A DNA stretch of 64,000 nt from Siniperca chuatsi (Eukaryota; Chordata; Actinopteri; Centrarchiformes; Sinipercidae), in NCBI RefSeq assembly GCF_020085105.1, contig NC_058062.1, positions 8,545,945 through 8,609,944 on the forward strand, given 5' to 3'. Position 1 is the stretch's first letter, and every line of letters starts with the position of its first letter. The position numbers were made by a program, and so were the translations under genes. This document shows, piece after piece, positions 10,974 to 25,534 of this stretch. The notes under the pieces were generated by a model. That model saw only the letters and a list, made by a program, of their open reading frames with translations. It was not told the DNA's origin and ran no database searches.

Positions 10974-13900
10974 GGCACGCAACAGGCAGCTGAACCCCAC
11001 ACCAAGTGTCGCTCACTTACACTCTGTGAATGTAGCATTGAGTGGAGAGCTTTTTTTAGATGCTGTTTGAATAATCTCCTGAGCATTGCCAGAGGCTAAT
11101 CCAGTGTTTGTCAAACTGTACGCCCCCTACAGGAAACAGCCTGAAGCTTTTTACTGCTTCTTCACAGCTCTATAGGACCAGTGTTTGTGTGTTTGCATCT
11201 CGCATCTGCAGGTTTAATGCTGCAAAAATATGTTTTGTACCAGATCACTGTTATCACTGTTTCTTCTCTAAATGTTCTTTTTGTCCAGGGCCTCTAAAAA
11301 TCACAGACAGAGAAATTGGGGGGTTGGTGCAGGACTGGGATGTTGCACCAATGGTGCCCCAAAAGCTTGAAGAGATGCTAATTTTAATTCTAGATTAATG
11401 GTTCACACATAAAACTCATTTTATGCTTTGTCATTTTGAGCTTTCCAATTATCCTATGTTCATACAGTATATACTGGGTACAGAATAGATATGGGAAACA
11501 AATTAAACATATAACAGAAACTTAAAGAAACGTAAAGAACACTCTACTTGAGTTTAGATACAGAAGATTTAAATAAACTTCTGGGCTAATTGCTGCATCT
11601 GTTACATATTTGGTTACTGCAAACAACACAATATATGGTTCCACTTCCACACAACAAATGCACCCAAACTTGCAGATTATGGTAATTGTACTCTAATAAT
11701 ATAGTTTTCCCTCCAAACTCATGCCTCTCATCTATCTTCTTCTTCTTGGAAATAAACATGTCAGTGGGGGGTGAATAGAACAGACCTTCACTCCATAAAA
11801 CAACCACTCAGACATACTGTAGCTATCATTATTGTCAGTATGATTTACTGAGCAGCACTTCAAGTGTCTAAGTTTAACAGCTGAGATTGTTTATATGACA
11901 AATTGCAGACCTGATTTGAAAACGGCATGAATTTATGTCATATCTTTGCTTTTCATCTTTTTATTATGTTTACTGAAAGTATATTTTCAGCTCTGTCACA
12001 CTGGACTCTATCGTCATTCATAATGTGGTAATGTCAGGGCAGCTAAATCATAAGAGACACACGCTTTGGGTTTTGATAACAGGGGACAAAGTCACAGTTT
12101 TTTGTGATTCAGTTCCTCAGTTATCCTTCTGCACAGTGTGAGATAAGCGCCTCCTCCTGGCAGTTATTATAGCTGCCAGGATGACTGTACTGCATGAGAG
12201 GAGATGCATCCCTCAATCCATGTATATCTGATTGTTTTTAGCTCAACCTATCCATTGCCACAAAACATCCAGTCAACATTTAGATCATATCAAGCTGAAC
12301 ACACCTGGCTTAAAAATTGGAATGTCAATGTGAAGCCTGAATAAGCTAAAAATGTGCAGTGAACTGAACAGAAAGCAAAATCCCAGACAATCTATGGTGT
12401 TTATTACTGGTTTTCTTCACATTAGCCTTCCTGAAGGCTGAGGGTGAGATGATATGTGAATGAGAGTAAGCCTGTAGATAAAGAAACAATCCAAAAATAA
12501 ATTTTTCAGATTAAATGAGAAACACTCGACAAAAGGCGAGATGAGTTTCCGCCTGAGAAACATCCAGAGGATTATGATTTTGATTTAAGAACAAACTGAG
12601 TGTGCTTGTGGAAAAAACACGCTTCAAAATACTACTCTGATCCAATGCTGTTAAAATGCAAACTGACTAAACTCTGGACTGTTGTTTTCACTTTGGCATA
12701 ATGTATTTGACATTCCACACACCACTTACAAGATGCAGAAAGAGGAAGGCACTCTTCAAATTAACAGTTTGTTTGTGGTACCAGAGGACAATTACTGCTG
12801 CTTTACTGTTGTTTTTATGTTTGAACTGTTTTTTATCAGTCCCGCTGGGAGTCTGTGGATTAATCCTTCCAGAATGAGAATCAGACAGTAGCTCCAAGCT
12901 AATTTGGGGAAAGAAAAATAAGTCAGGAAATGATGAAAAATAAGATGAAGGCAAGTAGTTGGCTGTCTGCCTCCTCACACAGATCTATAGACAGACATCT
13001 GCTGCTCATATTCATACTTGTTTTGATAAATCTCACTGAACAAAGTGTAAACCTAATTTGTAGATGACAAAATGAAACAGAATCAAATGCATTATGGAGG
13101 AAGAAAGAACAGAGAAAAATGGTTAAAGTGATTCCAGAAATAAGAGGGGGTTTGAAAGAAGGATCATTGCTCATCCTATTCCTAAAGTAATACTAATAAT
13201 GGTATAGATATATATTAGCATTGTGATACTCTATTTTTATTTCTACATATTTTATCACTGCATCTTATTACTGTGTTGTTGTCCCTGTTTTTATGTTTCA
13301 CAAATGTGCAAATTAAATTTATATTTAAACTTACATAATTCTCTACAAGGACTGAACTTTTGTAAACAAATTAATTCCTAAGATATGGAAGGATACATAT
13401 GTTTTATAAATAATGATAATTTATTGTCACATTTCTATTTATTCTCTCTTTAGCATTTGACAATAATGACAGTGGAAGGGTAGAAACTCCTTCAAATTGC
13501 TGTGAACTATAGATGGTCAGCCTCTGTAGCAGCTAACTTGACAAGCTTCTAAGTCAATAGAAAGCTTATATTCAGTGAAGGCATGACTTTCAGCTTCATT
13601 TCCTTGATGTGGCAGTTCTCTATCATTTGCCTGAAGAAACCATTACCTGTATACTCACTCACGGATTAGTTTTGTTTGCAAAAAACAAAGGAATAATGCA
13701 CATAATGTGGCTCAAAGACAAAGACATTTGATCCACACAGTCAGCTATTACCCACATGGAAATTATCCTCATTAGCATACACCCAAAGGCAAATTAAATG
13801 AAACTACAGCAATGCTACAAATAAACAACTTAAATGCATGCATTTTGTGTGTTTTTTATATATCTATATGATACATTAATAATAAGAACAACATATTAAT

Positions 13901-14049
13901 AATTACAACAATAATGATGTTTACTATTGTTATTACAATAGAAATATTGGTTTATTGATACATGCTTGTTGAAGTTGCATTGTCATTTTTAATGTGAAAT
14001 GTTGCCATGTCCTTCCGCTGGCTGTAGAGGGCAGCACTGTGCTGGAGTC
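10974..14049. other. Divergent intergenic region between pla2g10-like and zc3h7a
   Basis: Three kilobases separate two head-to-head genes, so both promoters should lie here or in the first exons. Only non-domain short frames are present, and the AT-rich middle shows no recognised gene. A short TAGG tandem sits just left of this region near 10725-10738. Confidence 0.5.
14018..14038 (+). promoter_or_regulatory. CTCF-like motif near zc3h7a first exon
   Basis: The sequence GCTGTAGAGGGCAGCAC resembles the vertebrate CTCF core (TAG-R-GGGCAGC). It sits immediately upstream of, or within, the presumed first exon of zc3h7a. This is a motif match by eye only. Confidence 0.3.
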
Positions 14050-14205
14050 GATGTTCGCTCAACTTCAGATCACAGAAGAAGAAGAAGCAAAGGGCGGCCT
14101 TCAGCGACACAGCACTAGCCAAGTTATTTTAGCTATAACGAAAAATCACTTTCCCTCCTTTTAGAAAACCGACGTAGGGTTTGTTTGAAATAAAGATCCA
14201 TTCAT
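14050..14205 (+). other. Probable non-coding first exon of zc3h7a
   Basis: The end at 14205 is followed by GTAAGTATG, a near-perfect splice donor. The next coding exon has a good acceptor (ending at 15537), leaving 35 nt of 5' UTR before its ATG, so an upstream non-coding exon is required. The transcription start is not visible; the left limit is a guess. Confidence 0.5.
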
Positions 14206-15572
14206 GTAAGTATGTACAGCAGCAACTGTTAAATAATTTGTGTGATATTTACCAGCTCTCAGGCAGGAGCTAAACATCTACTGCTCGCTATTGTTTGCGT
14301 TGGGGAACTAGTTTAACTTGTAACGTTACATGCCTATGCTTTGTTAGGTTCAGTCTACTTCCTAGAAACTTAGTCCGGTAACGTCATATAACTGGTTAGG
14401 TCATTGTGTTTCTAGCACCTGAGAAAACGGTCTAGTGTTATCAGTTAAGATTATTTGTGTGTTAGCAGTGGTTAAACTGTGAGCTACAAATTGCTAACCC
14501 TTTGCTAGCAGATGATGATTGCTAACGAGAAGTCTACACTCGGTGGTCCCAAGCCGCGGGTAACACACGTGCGCTAAATGTGATGCGTCCATTATCGGAC
14601 ACCTCCTTGTACGGGGTGCTTCCTCATCCATAAAACTTAACAGAAAGGATTTATTTTTCCACAGTCAGTCCGTCGTCTTGATTTAAACATGATTGTTTAG
14701 CGATGAAAGCGTCTATGCACAAAAATGTTGCTAGACTAAAGTTAATTTTGGCTTTGCTGACTAAAACAGGATCGGCGCACCCATCTGTGGCTAACATTAT
14801 CACCATCTTCCTGACTCACGGGTTGAACATTGAGTGGTAACCCAGATCCTCATTTGATTAGAAGCTAGTTTTGAAGAAGTGTAAAGTAAAACGGTAAAAA
14901 CAATAGTGGGTATTAAACATGAGCTATGACGGTGCAGGGTTGACAGTTTGACTTGGCGGTTTTATGCAGTGTGACTGCAGTCCTTATCAAAACACGAACA
15001 GTGGCTGACAATAACGTTATATGCTCCAAAACAAACTGCAACCCAGTGTAAATGTTTTTTATTCCTATTTTGCGAAACACGTGGATTTGCTAGAAAATAG
15101 ACGTTAAATCTGAAATAATAGTCAGTGCCAGCGAAATGGTGTCCGATAATGGATACCCTGCTTTCAGATGGTATGATAAAACAGTTTCCAGGACTAATAA
15201 GTGCACCCTTTATTGTCCACAGCTTCAGATGTGTAGTTTTCAGTGAAGTGTTGATTATAATACACGTTGAACAACTGTAAAGTTATCAGTTCGCAAGCGG
15301 AACTACACGTGTGTCGTCATAACTAAATGCGGAAGCTATCAACATTGAAGGCAGGTAGAATAAATCTCATGAAGACTTTCAGTAATACTAACACTGATTT
15401 ATGATCTGTCAGTTAACCAGTTGGACAACCTGCTGATGGTGATTAATGATAAGCAAGGAGTTTTATATTATTATTGTTTGAGGTTTTTTCCCAGCGACTT
15501 TCACCAGTTAATATAATACTGTATATCATCATTTCAGGTGCTGACTGAGGAGTGGATATTAAAACGCGAAAC

Positions 15573-18500
15573 ATGTCCGGAGCGTGTCAGGACAGAAGAA
15601 GTCGCTGGCAGGAGATTCAGAAAGGCCTACAGTTCATCCAGTAAGTGTCATGGTTTAAGTCACTGGTTGTTAAAGTGGGGGGCTGTCCCTCAAAGGATCC
15701 CTGAGTAACTGAATTTTACTAATATAATAGTTCATACCCTAATAAATAAGCACTTTTGTGTAGAGTGTAATGACTGTTGACACTTCTTAATGTTGCTATA
15801 CCCACTAGTCTTTCTCATCATCCTATCTTGGAAACATTGTAGATGATAACGAAAAAACATCAGCTACAAGTACCTGTCTGCTGCGGTTGCTGCCTGTGTT
15901 TGCGGGTCCTTTTAATGAAAAAGCTTGGGTACCTCTATAGACTGGATGATGTAAGAATGATTTGTCAGCCTTGCATCATACACTGTTGTTCAGATCAGTT
16001 GGGTGTCAGCGAGGCAGCTGATTACTGGCTTTGCTTTAGTTTTGTTTTTAATGTGGGATATTTTCCTGATCTGATCTGAGCTTTGTATTCATGCATCAGG
16101 CAGACTCGCAGTATGTCTGCATATTGTTTTAGAGCTATGGTAGGCAGCGCAGTGTTGCATTTCATCTAATCTGACAGGGCCTTTTTATTCGTAAAACAAA
16201 AGTGATACTACTCTGCACGTCATCGATGTGCAGTCAGCTTGAAACTTAACTGATGTCATGATGTGTAAAGTTGTCTAAGATATATACACAAACTGATGCC
16301 ATATTATTTTAGAAAATACTTCATCATTTACAATATATCAACATACACCCTGATGACTTAATAACTGATGTTTGAAATGTATCGGAAAGAGAAGTAGCAG
16401 TGTTAACAGTAATTAGATTTAGTCACAACATGTAGCCATTTACTAATGGGTTTGTAACTGTAACTTCAGCAACTTTTGCTGGTGTTATCTGTATGGTAAG
16501 ACTCCCATATCCAGACAGCCTTTGTGTTACGGCTGTTTTCTTCATTAGTTGGAATCTGAAAAAGAGTTCAGCATAGGGCTGGACGATTAATCAAAATATT
16601 ATCGAAATCGCAATATGGCCAGGTGCAATATAGGGTTGGGCATCGTTTGAGTGTTATTGATTCACTGTTTCAGAATCAGAAATACTTTTATTGATCCCCA
16701 AGGAGAAACTCTTTCATTACACAACACCAGTAATAGAAATATGACTAAATATCAATAAATAGGGAATTTTAAACTGAAAACAGTATATTGCACAGGAGTA
16801 TTAAACAGAGAATATTGCACAATTATGTCAAGTATTGCAGTGATGTTAATGATCCAATGTCCAGTTTAGTGACTTAAGGTGATACAGACTAACGCTTAGA
16901 GGGAGGAGTTAAAGAGTTTGATGGCCACAGGCAGGAATGACTTCCTGTGGCGCTCTGTGCATTTTGGGGGGATGAGTCTTCCGCTGAAGGTACTCCTTTG
17001 TTTGACCAGCACGTCATGGAGTGGGTGGGAGACACTGTCCAAGATGGCATGTAGTTTGGCCAGCATCTTCCTCTCTGACACCACCGCCAGAGAGTCCAGC
17101 TCCACCCCCACAATGTCACTGGCCTTACGGATCAGTTTGTTGAGTCTGTTGGCGTCCGCTACCCTCAGCCTGCTGCCCCAGCATGCAACAGCATACAGGA
17201 TAGCACTGGCCACCACAGACTCATAAAACATCCTCAGCATTGTCCGGCAGATGTTGAAGGACCTCAGCCTCCTCGGAAAATAGAGGCGGCTCTGGCCCTT
17301 CCTGTAAAGCGCTTGAGTGTTCTTAGCCCAGTCCAGTTTATTGTCCATGTGTACTCCCAGGTACTTGTAATCCTCTACAATGTCCACACTGACCCCCTGG
17401 ATGGAAACCGGGGTCACTGGTGCCTTGGCCCTTCGTAGGTCTACAACCAGTTCCTTAGACTTTGCATTGAGCTGCAGATGGTTCTGCTCACACCATGTGA
17501 CAAAGTTACCCCCACAGCCCTGTACTCAGTCTCATCACCACCGCTGATACATCCCACCACAGTAGAGTCATCAGAAAACTTCTGAAGGTGGCAGGACTCC
17601 GTGGTGTAGATGGTGAAGAGGAAAGGATAGAGGACAGTCCCCTGAGGGGCACCAGTGTTGCTGACCACGCTGTCCGACACACAGTGCTGCAGACGCACGT
17701 GCTGTGGTCTGCCAGTCAGGTAGTCAACAATCCAGGACACGAGGGGGGCGTCCACCTGCATCGCTGCCAGCAGGGCTGGCCGGATGGTGTTGAAAGCACC
17801 AGAGAAGTCAAAAAACATGATCCTCACCGTGCTTGTGTTAATGTTAGCATACAGCAGGTCCCGTGTCCTCTCCTCTCTAGTAGGACAACTCACAAACTGG
17901 GTGAAATTAGTCAGTGTTGTTGAAACACTGACATGGTTGAAGTCACCTGAGATTAATATGAGTGCACTCGGGTGTTGAGTCGGGGGTGTAAACAGCCACA
18001 ACAATGGCATGTGAGAATTCACGGGGCAGATAATATGGCCGGAGTCCCACAGCTAACAGTTCAATGTCTGGGCTACAGATACTCTGCATGATAGTAACGT
18101 GACCAGGGTTACACCTTCTTACACGCGCATACACCTACACCTCTGGGCTCCTGCACACACACCGGCTTGCCCCGCCTCTTTCGGTTTCTGCTCTGTTAAC
18201 TTTCTTTGACAGTTTTATAAAGTTGGCCAAAAAACACACCCCACTTTTTGGATTTTTTTCACCCGCGGTTCTGTTTTCACAACAGCATGTGAGCCTGGGG
18301 TAGAGTGAGGGGAGATTGTCCAATCATTAATCTTTTTTATTTTTTCTAAATTTCTGGCGCGCTAGTGTGACCAATGTAAATGTTTAGTCACACTTGACAG
18401 ATTTTTGGTCACACCCTGGAGCCCTGTACTGGCACTGGTCTGCAGTCTCAACACACTCTAGTTTCTACAGCGTTATAACTTGCAACCTCAATTTACACCG

Positions 18501-21500
18501 TAAAATCTCGTCACTAACGTTACATTTCTTATCTTCTTTTTCTCATTCGCTTTCCTCGGAGCTCCGCTAGCCGTGGTCGCTTGCTCAACCGCCCTCTCCT
18601 CGCTAGCTCCTGCCGCGACTCAGGAAACCGACATTTTTCACCATTTTCTGACATTTTAAAGACCAAACAATCGATTTAAACGTGTCACAACATACCATTT
18701 TATAAATGAAGCATTTTGGTGCTACAGAGATGCCCCAGCCTACAAATCATAATCTCTAGACACATGCTTGTTTGGTACAGACCCCAGCAAAAATCACAAT
18801 CATTTTTATATTTTTTTTAGTGAAATTTAAATGCAAAATGAAGTGCAAATGCAATTTTCTTTTCTTTTCTATTTCCCATTTTGAGTTTCATATTTGATGT
18901 TTACCTTTTCTTATTTCTAATGCCATTTTCAATTTCATCTTTACAAATAAAGCTTTCAATTTGAGCATTTCCATTTAAGCTTTTGTATTTTAAATGTCAT
19001 TTTTTGTCATATTATATATGACATATATTACATTTTCAAATGAGCATTTTAGATTTTCTTTTTCAATTTCCTTTTTCTTTTTAAGTTTAATTATGGTCTG
19101 GTTATTCCTAAAAGTGTAATAAAATAATCTTTTTGAATTGTATCTAATTGTATTTAATTTACTATTGGGACTTTTAATTTGAATTATGACTAAAAATATC
19201 CTCCGTATGTCAGCACCTGCACACACAGCAACCTATCAAACCACAAACACACACACCTACACACCTTCCTGTCTTGATGTCCCTGTATCTTAAGTTCAGA
19301 TCTGTTTTTTAATGATGATACAGTATATTGTGTTCTGCATTAACCGAGGTACTATAGATATTAACTGATGAATCACACATATTAAATCAAAATATATTGA
19401 AATTGATTGTTTTAAATACATTGACAATTAAGCTCCTTCACTCCTTAACCGATTTTTATAAATATGAAGAATAATATGTGTATGATGACCAAATGATTAA
19501 TTGAGAAAATAATTGGTAGTTGAATTGATAATGGAAATGACGTTAGTTTCAGTCCTACTTTGCACTGAATGAAACTTTATTATCTCTGAATGCTACTGAA
19601 CTCTAATCAAAACTGTTACTCATCACTTCAATTTGTTTTGTTTTTTTCCTGCTGACACTTTAAAGGTTTGTAACAAACTTTTTTTTCTTTCAGATCAACC
19701 CTTCCATTTCCTGGAAGTCAAGAAAAGTATGAGGTAAGTTATGTAATTTTTTAATGAGGATTGGCCAGCTTCCATCTTGCATCAACACTTGTACTGTATT
19801 GAGTTAAACTGACTTTAGGGACAGTGACTGTGTCACATGAAAGGCAACCTGTGATTTTCTTTTTCCAAAATAAAGGTGCCTGAATGAAAGGACAAAATCA
19901 GCCGCACTATATGTATTTAGTACTGATTTTCTCTTAAATTTTCAGGTGTTCATTAAGGATCTCGTGTGGAATCTATTTGGAGAAGGAAATGACGTGTTTA
20001 AAGAAGGGGAATGGACAAAATCCATCGAGATGTACACTGAAGCTTTGAGTATAGCAGAGTATGCTGACTCAGAAGAAATCTGTGTTCCAACAGGTTTACT
20101 GGAAAAGCTGTATGCAAATCGGGCTGCTGCATACTTAAACATTGTTCCGGTAAGTAGGTGGTGACCGTCACACTAGAGTCTCATTTCAGTTTCAGTCCCA
20201 ATTACATTGAATTCCCTCTCCCTTTGACTCTACTAATCAGTATACAAATGCAGTTAAATAATACAAGTCCAAAATATAACACGCAGTGTTTAGTCTCATA
20301 AATCGCTTGCTATATATTGTGGATTAGTAGAACATGCACCTTTTTTGAGGTTATTGGCCAAAGGGTTCCAGGGTTTTCCACTGGATTGCTTGCTCTGTGT
20401 AAAACAAATCACCTATACCAAAACACAGTTCAAAATGTCAGAATAAAACGGTAAGTAGTTTTTTAAATTTTACTGCAATTTCAAAAGAAGACTTTTTAGA
20501 AGGTTCTTGTGCTCGGGGCCTATTAGGCAACGTTAAAGGGACAGTTCACCCCAAAATCAAAAATACACATTTTTCCTCTTACCTGTAGTGCTATTTGTCC
20601 ATCTAGATTGTTTTGGTGTGAATTGCCCAGTTTTGGAGATGTTGGCCATAGAGATGTCTGCATTTTTTTGAATATAATGGGACTATATGGCACTCGGCTT
20701 GTGGTGCTCAAAGCGCCAAAAAAATGCTTTTGAAAAACTCAGCAATGTCTCTTTCCAGAAATCATGACCCGGTTACTCATGATGATCCACAGACCTTGTT
20801 ATGAGCAGTTTCATGTAGGAATTATCAGTAGAGAGAAAATTATTCCCGCATGAAACTGTTAGTTAGCTCTGAATGCTACTGAACTATAATCAAAAACTGA
20901 AATAATGCCTTACAACTGACTTTTTGTTGAATCTGCACTTCTTAGACCTTCTCTCTCTGCACTCTATCGTCATATCACTGAAATATGAAATTCTCAATAT
21001 TCCTCAAAACAAAATGGTAAATCAACTGCACTTATATATACCACTTTTCTACCTTAAAGGACAAAACACTTTAAAATTTGAGACAGCAGAGTGTTTTCAA
21101 ATTTGACTTAATATATCAACCATAAGTGCTAGAACCTCACATTACATCATTATCAAGATCCACAGGCTGGTTGGATTGTGTACTCATAATTTTTACTTAA
21201 TTTCAAGCACTTAGCACCTTAATAAAACCAAAAAGAGGATCTTTATACCAGCATTACTTTCAGAATTTGCCAACTCTTCCGATGCAAGCACAAAACAATA
21301 CTTTAGAGGTTCTGGAGAGAAGAGCAGAGAAGGCACATGTCGCATATTTGAGTCTTAAACTCCAACATCCCACATTGACACTGTGAGCTCCTCTAGTTTT
21401 ACAGTCTTACTTAACCTGAGGACGACCATGGTTGACTTTTTAAAACTGATAAAACAGGTCACAAGTCACAATATTCTGCAGTGCTCATCTGTTAACCCGA

Positions 21501-24500
21501 TACCAAAACATAAGTTTAAAATGAGTATAGACATTGTCACATTACACTTCTATTCTATCTGTTGTTTTGGTGTGACCTCTCTTATTACACAGAATTTAGG
21601 TATGGACTGTAATCTGAAATCTGTTGCAATAACCTTAGTTTGACAACAAAATGAGATGCTTTGTCATGCAAAAATGGATAAATAAAAATGCATTAATAAT
21701 TAATTAATAATTGTTCATCCTTTTTACCCCTACACACATTGTAGTGATAAATTCTAATATCTGTTTCTTTTGGTGCTGCTGTTGGCGTATTTCACATTGA
21801 ACGTTGTCAAATCCTGGAAATCAGTGGAGAAACTAAGGATCCACTAAGAAAACTTTGGCCATTTGGGGAAAATTGATGCTTTCAGAAGAACATTCAGTCC
21901 CTCTACCCCGTTAGTGTCTGTCTGCTTTGAATCATGTTACATGGCAGTAAAAAACACTCTGCTGTCTTTGGGGAGACCACACCCATACCTTACTCAACAA
22001 AGTGAACATGTAAAGTCAATTTATGGTCAAAGAGCTTCTTTGTTCTGTGTGTCTACAGCACTATGGTTAAGTATAGCTTTTCAATCTCTGGGACATCTTT
22101 TGTTTTTTCTCAGGGACTGTATGACCAAGCATTAGAAGACTGTGAAAAGGCTCTCCAGTTGAATGAGGGGAACCACAAAGCCCTGTACAGAAAAGCTAAA
22201 TCCTTGAAGGAGATGGGGAGACATCGAGAGGCCTATGAGGCCGTTGCCAAATGCTCTCTAGCAGTGCCTCAGGTAAGGTGTAACATCTGTGTGTTTTTAT
22301 GTTAATGCATTCAAATGTGCAGGAAATCCACTTACTTTTTTGTCTCAGCAAATTTGACAAAAATTAAGCAAATTGAAATGCCATCCAGGCTACCTGCAGG
22401 AACTGCACACGCAGGGGAGTCGTTATTACATTAAAAGATCAGGTCAATATTTAAAGACGTGATTGTTGGTGCTCTACCTTTAGTTTGAATTTGAGGTAAA
22501 ACTGATGTAGGTCCACCTTTGGTGTAATTAACAGATGTCCGCATCAGGTTTAAGATACTTTAAAAAAATGTTTTATCTTAATTTATTACATTTCCATTAA
22601 TTGTTTCTTACAAACACACACTTGTGTCTACATAATAATTAGGAAAACAGTATGTTTGCTTTTAGAAGTAATAGCCTTACAGTGCCATCACACTGCATCA
22701 CTGTCCTAAAGTGTTAATATAATATAATACTGTATATGGAAAGGAGTATCAAGCTAATGATGTGGAGGGAACATTTTAACAAGATTTAGACATCTCTTCA
22801 TTTCCAGTATGGTAAAATGCTGAAGTTTAAAGGCAAAGGGGTTTTCAACCAACAACAGCACTTCAGATGTATGCAAAATGATGGGATCCATCTTGATTCA
22901 TAAAAGTAAGTTTCACATAAATATATGTAGAAAAAATTGCCACCTGGTGGGGAAAAAAGTTTTTGATACAATATATACAGGAACATATGTCAGAAAATAA
23001 TTGGTTACTGCCTATATGTAATAGGGCTGCCACTAATGACAATCTAACAATTAATCTATCAACTATTTTACTGATTAATCTAAACAATTCATTTTCCTCC
23101 AAAAAATCTAATTGACCATTTAATTTGAGTTCATGTTATTTTGGCAAACTGTACATCATTGTATAATGTAGCCCAAAACAAAATGTAAACAAAGGTTTAC
23201 ATATTAAAGTGCAAAACTGTAGGTTTAAACTGGCAACTCCAATATGATAAAAAATAAACACACACACTGGCACTGTCAGTCAACGTAAAATAAGCCCAGA
23301 TTCTAACCTAAACATTTTCTCAGGCAGGCAGACGGCTTTATGTTAAACAGCTACAAGGACAAAAGATGCTGAAAAGCTCTCCTTACTAATGAATAGACAA
23401 CACTCTAGTTTCTGAAACGCAACCTGATGTCATGCTGCGGTGGCCAACCTGGCTATCGGACCGGTCAAACTGCTCCACTCAGTAAACCAGTTCATGGACC
23501 AAACTCTGATACGCTCCCAGTTGTGTCCTCGCTCGGTTTATTTTGTGTACCCAGCTTCAACGTCTGTCTGGCTTGCAGTCAATGCTGAAAAATAGCGACA
23601 CTACGAAGCGCCCTTTGGTTCGTGTTCGTGAGAGAGAGAGAGAACGTGTACTTTATTTTCTAAATTGGAACGTAACCGCTGTGAAATAAACTTGCCTGCA
23701 CTGTCGACATGACGCAGCAATTACTTCGTGATATTAAAGAAAAATTTGTTTTGTTTCCCCAGGATTCCAGTGTCACACAGCTGACTCAGGACCTTGCCAA
23801 AATTTTGGGATTGAAAATCCGTAAAGCTTATATTAGAAGTAAGGTATGTGTCTCAGGAACTATCTATGACTAACTGGCTATAACTATGACATATTTACTG
23901 AAAAACATGTCCTAGAAGTCCCACTGTTTTCTTTTAAGAACTAGTTCTACATGTAATAATTAATGTCATTCAAATTTTAATCTGTAATAATAAATTAATA
24001 ATTGAGGGCTGTCTTACTATATAATCAACATGGTCATAATATAATTAAGTGGGTGTTTTTTCCATTTTAACAGCCTGCCTTGAATGTTTTGCGAGGATCA
24101 AGTTATCAAGATGCACCATGTGACAAGGTAAGCAACATAACTTTTTCCACTGCACAATCGAAAATATGTATCTATACTCTCCAAGGAAATACATTGTTCA
24201 TGAATTTCTTCTGCATGTGTTCAGTTTTCCCATGGCTCGTCTTCAGTTGAAGATATAGAAATTGGTAAGTTTAATACTTTATACAGCTTTGATTTGATAA
24301 TTTAAGGGGGGCAGGACAAATGTCATTCACCCTGTTTTTCCCTGATGTGTTTTAGAAGTGCCTCAGCGGACCGAGGATAGCAGTGTTGTGGCTCCAGTCG
24401 CAGCTTCAATCCAAGCTCCAGCTCCAGTGGCAGTGCACCCGCCTCTAAATGAAGCAGCGGTGGATGACCTTCCTCCCAACACCAGTATCTCATCTGTGCC

Positions 24501-25502
24501 CCTGTCTGAGCCACCGGGCTTTGAGTCTATTCCCCTGCCTGTGTCTGTACCCTCGTCAGTCCCTCTTTCGGTGCCCACATTTGTTAATGGGTGCAGAACC
24601 AGTAAGCCTTGCCCGATGCTTGAAACCGGTCAAGATTTTGACGCAGACATAATTGGGGACGACCTAGATGATCTACTGGACCAAGCTGGCCCCGAATCTG
24701 CCATGGTCAGTGAGCAGATAGGACTGGAGGGTCTCAATGATGAATAAAATGTGACAATGTGTCGATACCTGAACAGAAGCGTAACTTGTGTTTGTCTCTT
24801 CCTTCAGGTTATACCCACAGTGAAGGGGCCTCTTCCTTTGCCAACCAGTATTGCCTCGGGCAGTTCCATGTCGAGTCCATTCCTGATGCCATCTCACATC
24901 AACCCATTTCTCCACAGTAGTGCCCAGCAGTGCACCGTAACTCTGCCCCCGCTGTATCACAAGTCAGGGTCAAGTACGTATTTTGGTATGGACACTTTTG
25001 ACGCCCTCCCACAGCCACTGGACTCCCTGGATAGTCTCACCATAACAGACTTTAAAACAGGTATGCTACTTTGTCACCTGGCTCCACCTGCTTAATCAAG
25101 GGGTTTTACATTGGTTTCAAATAAATATTATACTTATATTACTATTGATAAAAGTATCAAAAAGCTGACCATTATTAAATTTGTCTTCTTTTTTTAAAAA
25201 ATTCCAGATTACTCTCAGAGTCCATTCATTCCACAGGTATTTTTTGTTTATGGTATTAATTATTAGGTATGGTCAGTCTAGACATTGTTACAGGCTTATG
25301 TTTTATCATATTTCATCTTTTTTTTTAAACAGCTGAACAATAATGAAACCCCAATGGGAATGGCTGTGGGTATGCCTGAAGTGAAGGGTCTTCCTGCTGC
25401 TGTGGATTTAGCAAAGAACCCCTTAGCTGAAACACATGAATTCAAACAAGCCTGCTCAATCTGCTACGTCAAAACTGGTGAGGAATTGTTTTTACAGTCC
25501 AG

Positions 25503-25534
<32 letters not shown>

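Noticed and set aside
12688-12978. Minus-strand 96-codon frame in the pla2g10/zc3h7a spacer
   Set aside because: No domain, no plausible splice partners, composition like surrounding non-coding DNA.
16918-17226. Plus-strand frames over the LINE copies (also 26949-27260 minus)
   Set aside because: Antisense shadows of the reverse-transcriptase reading frame.
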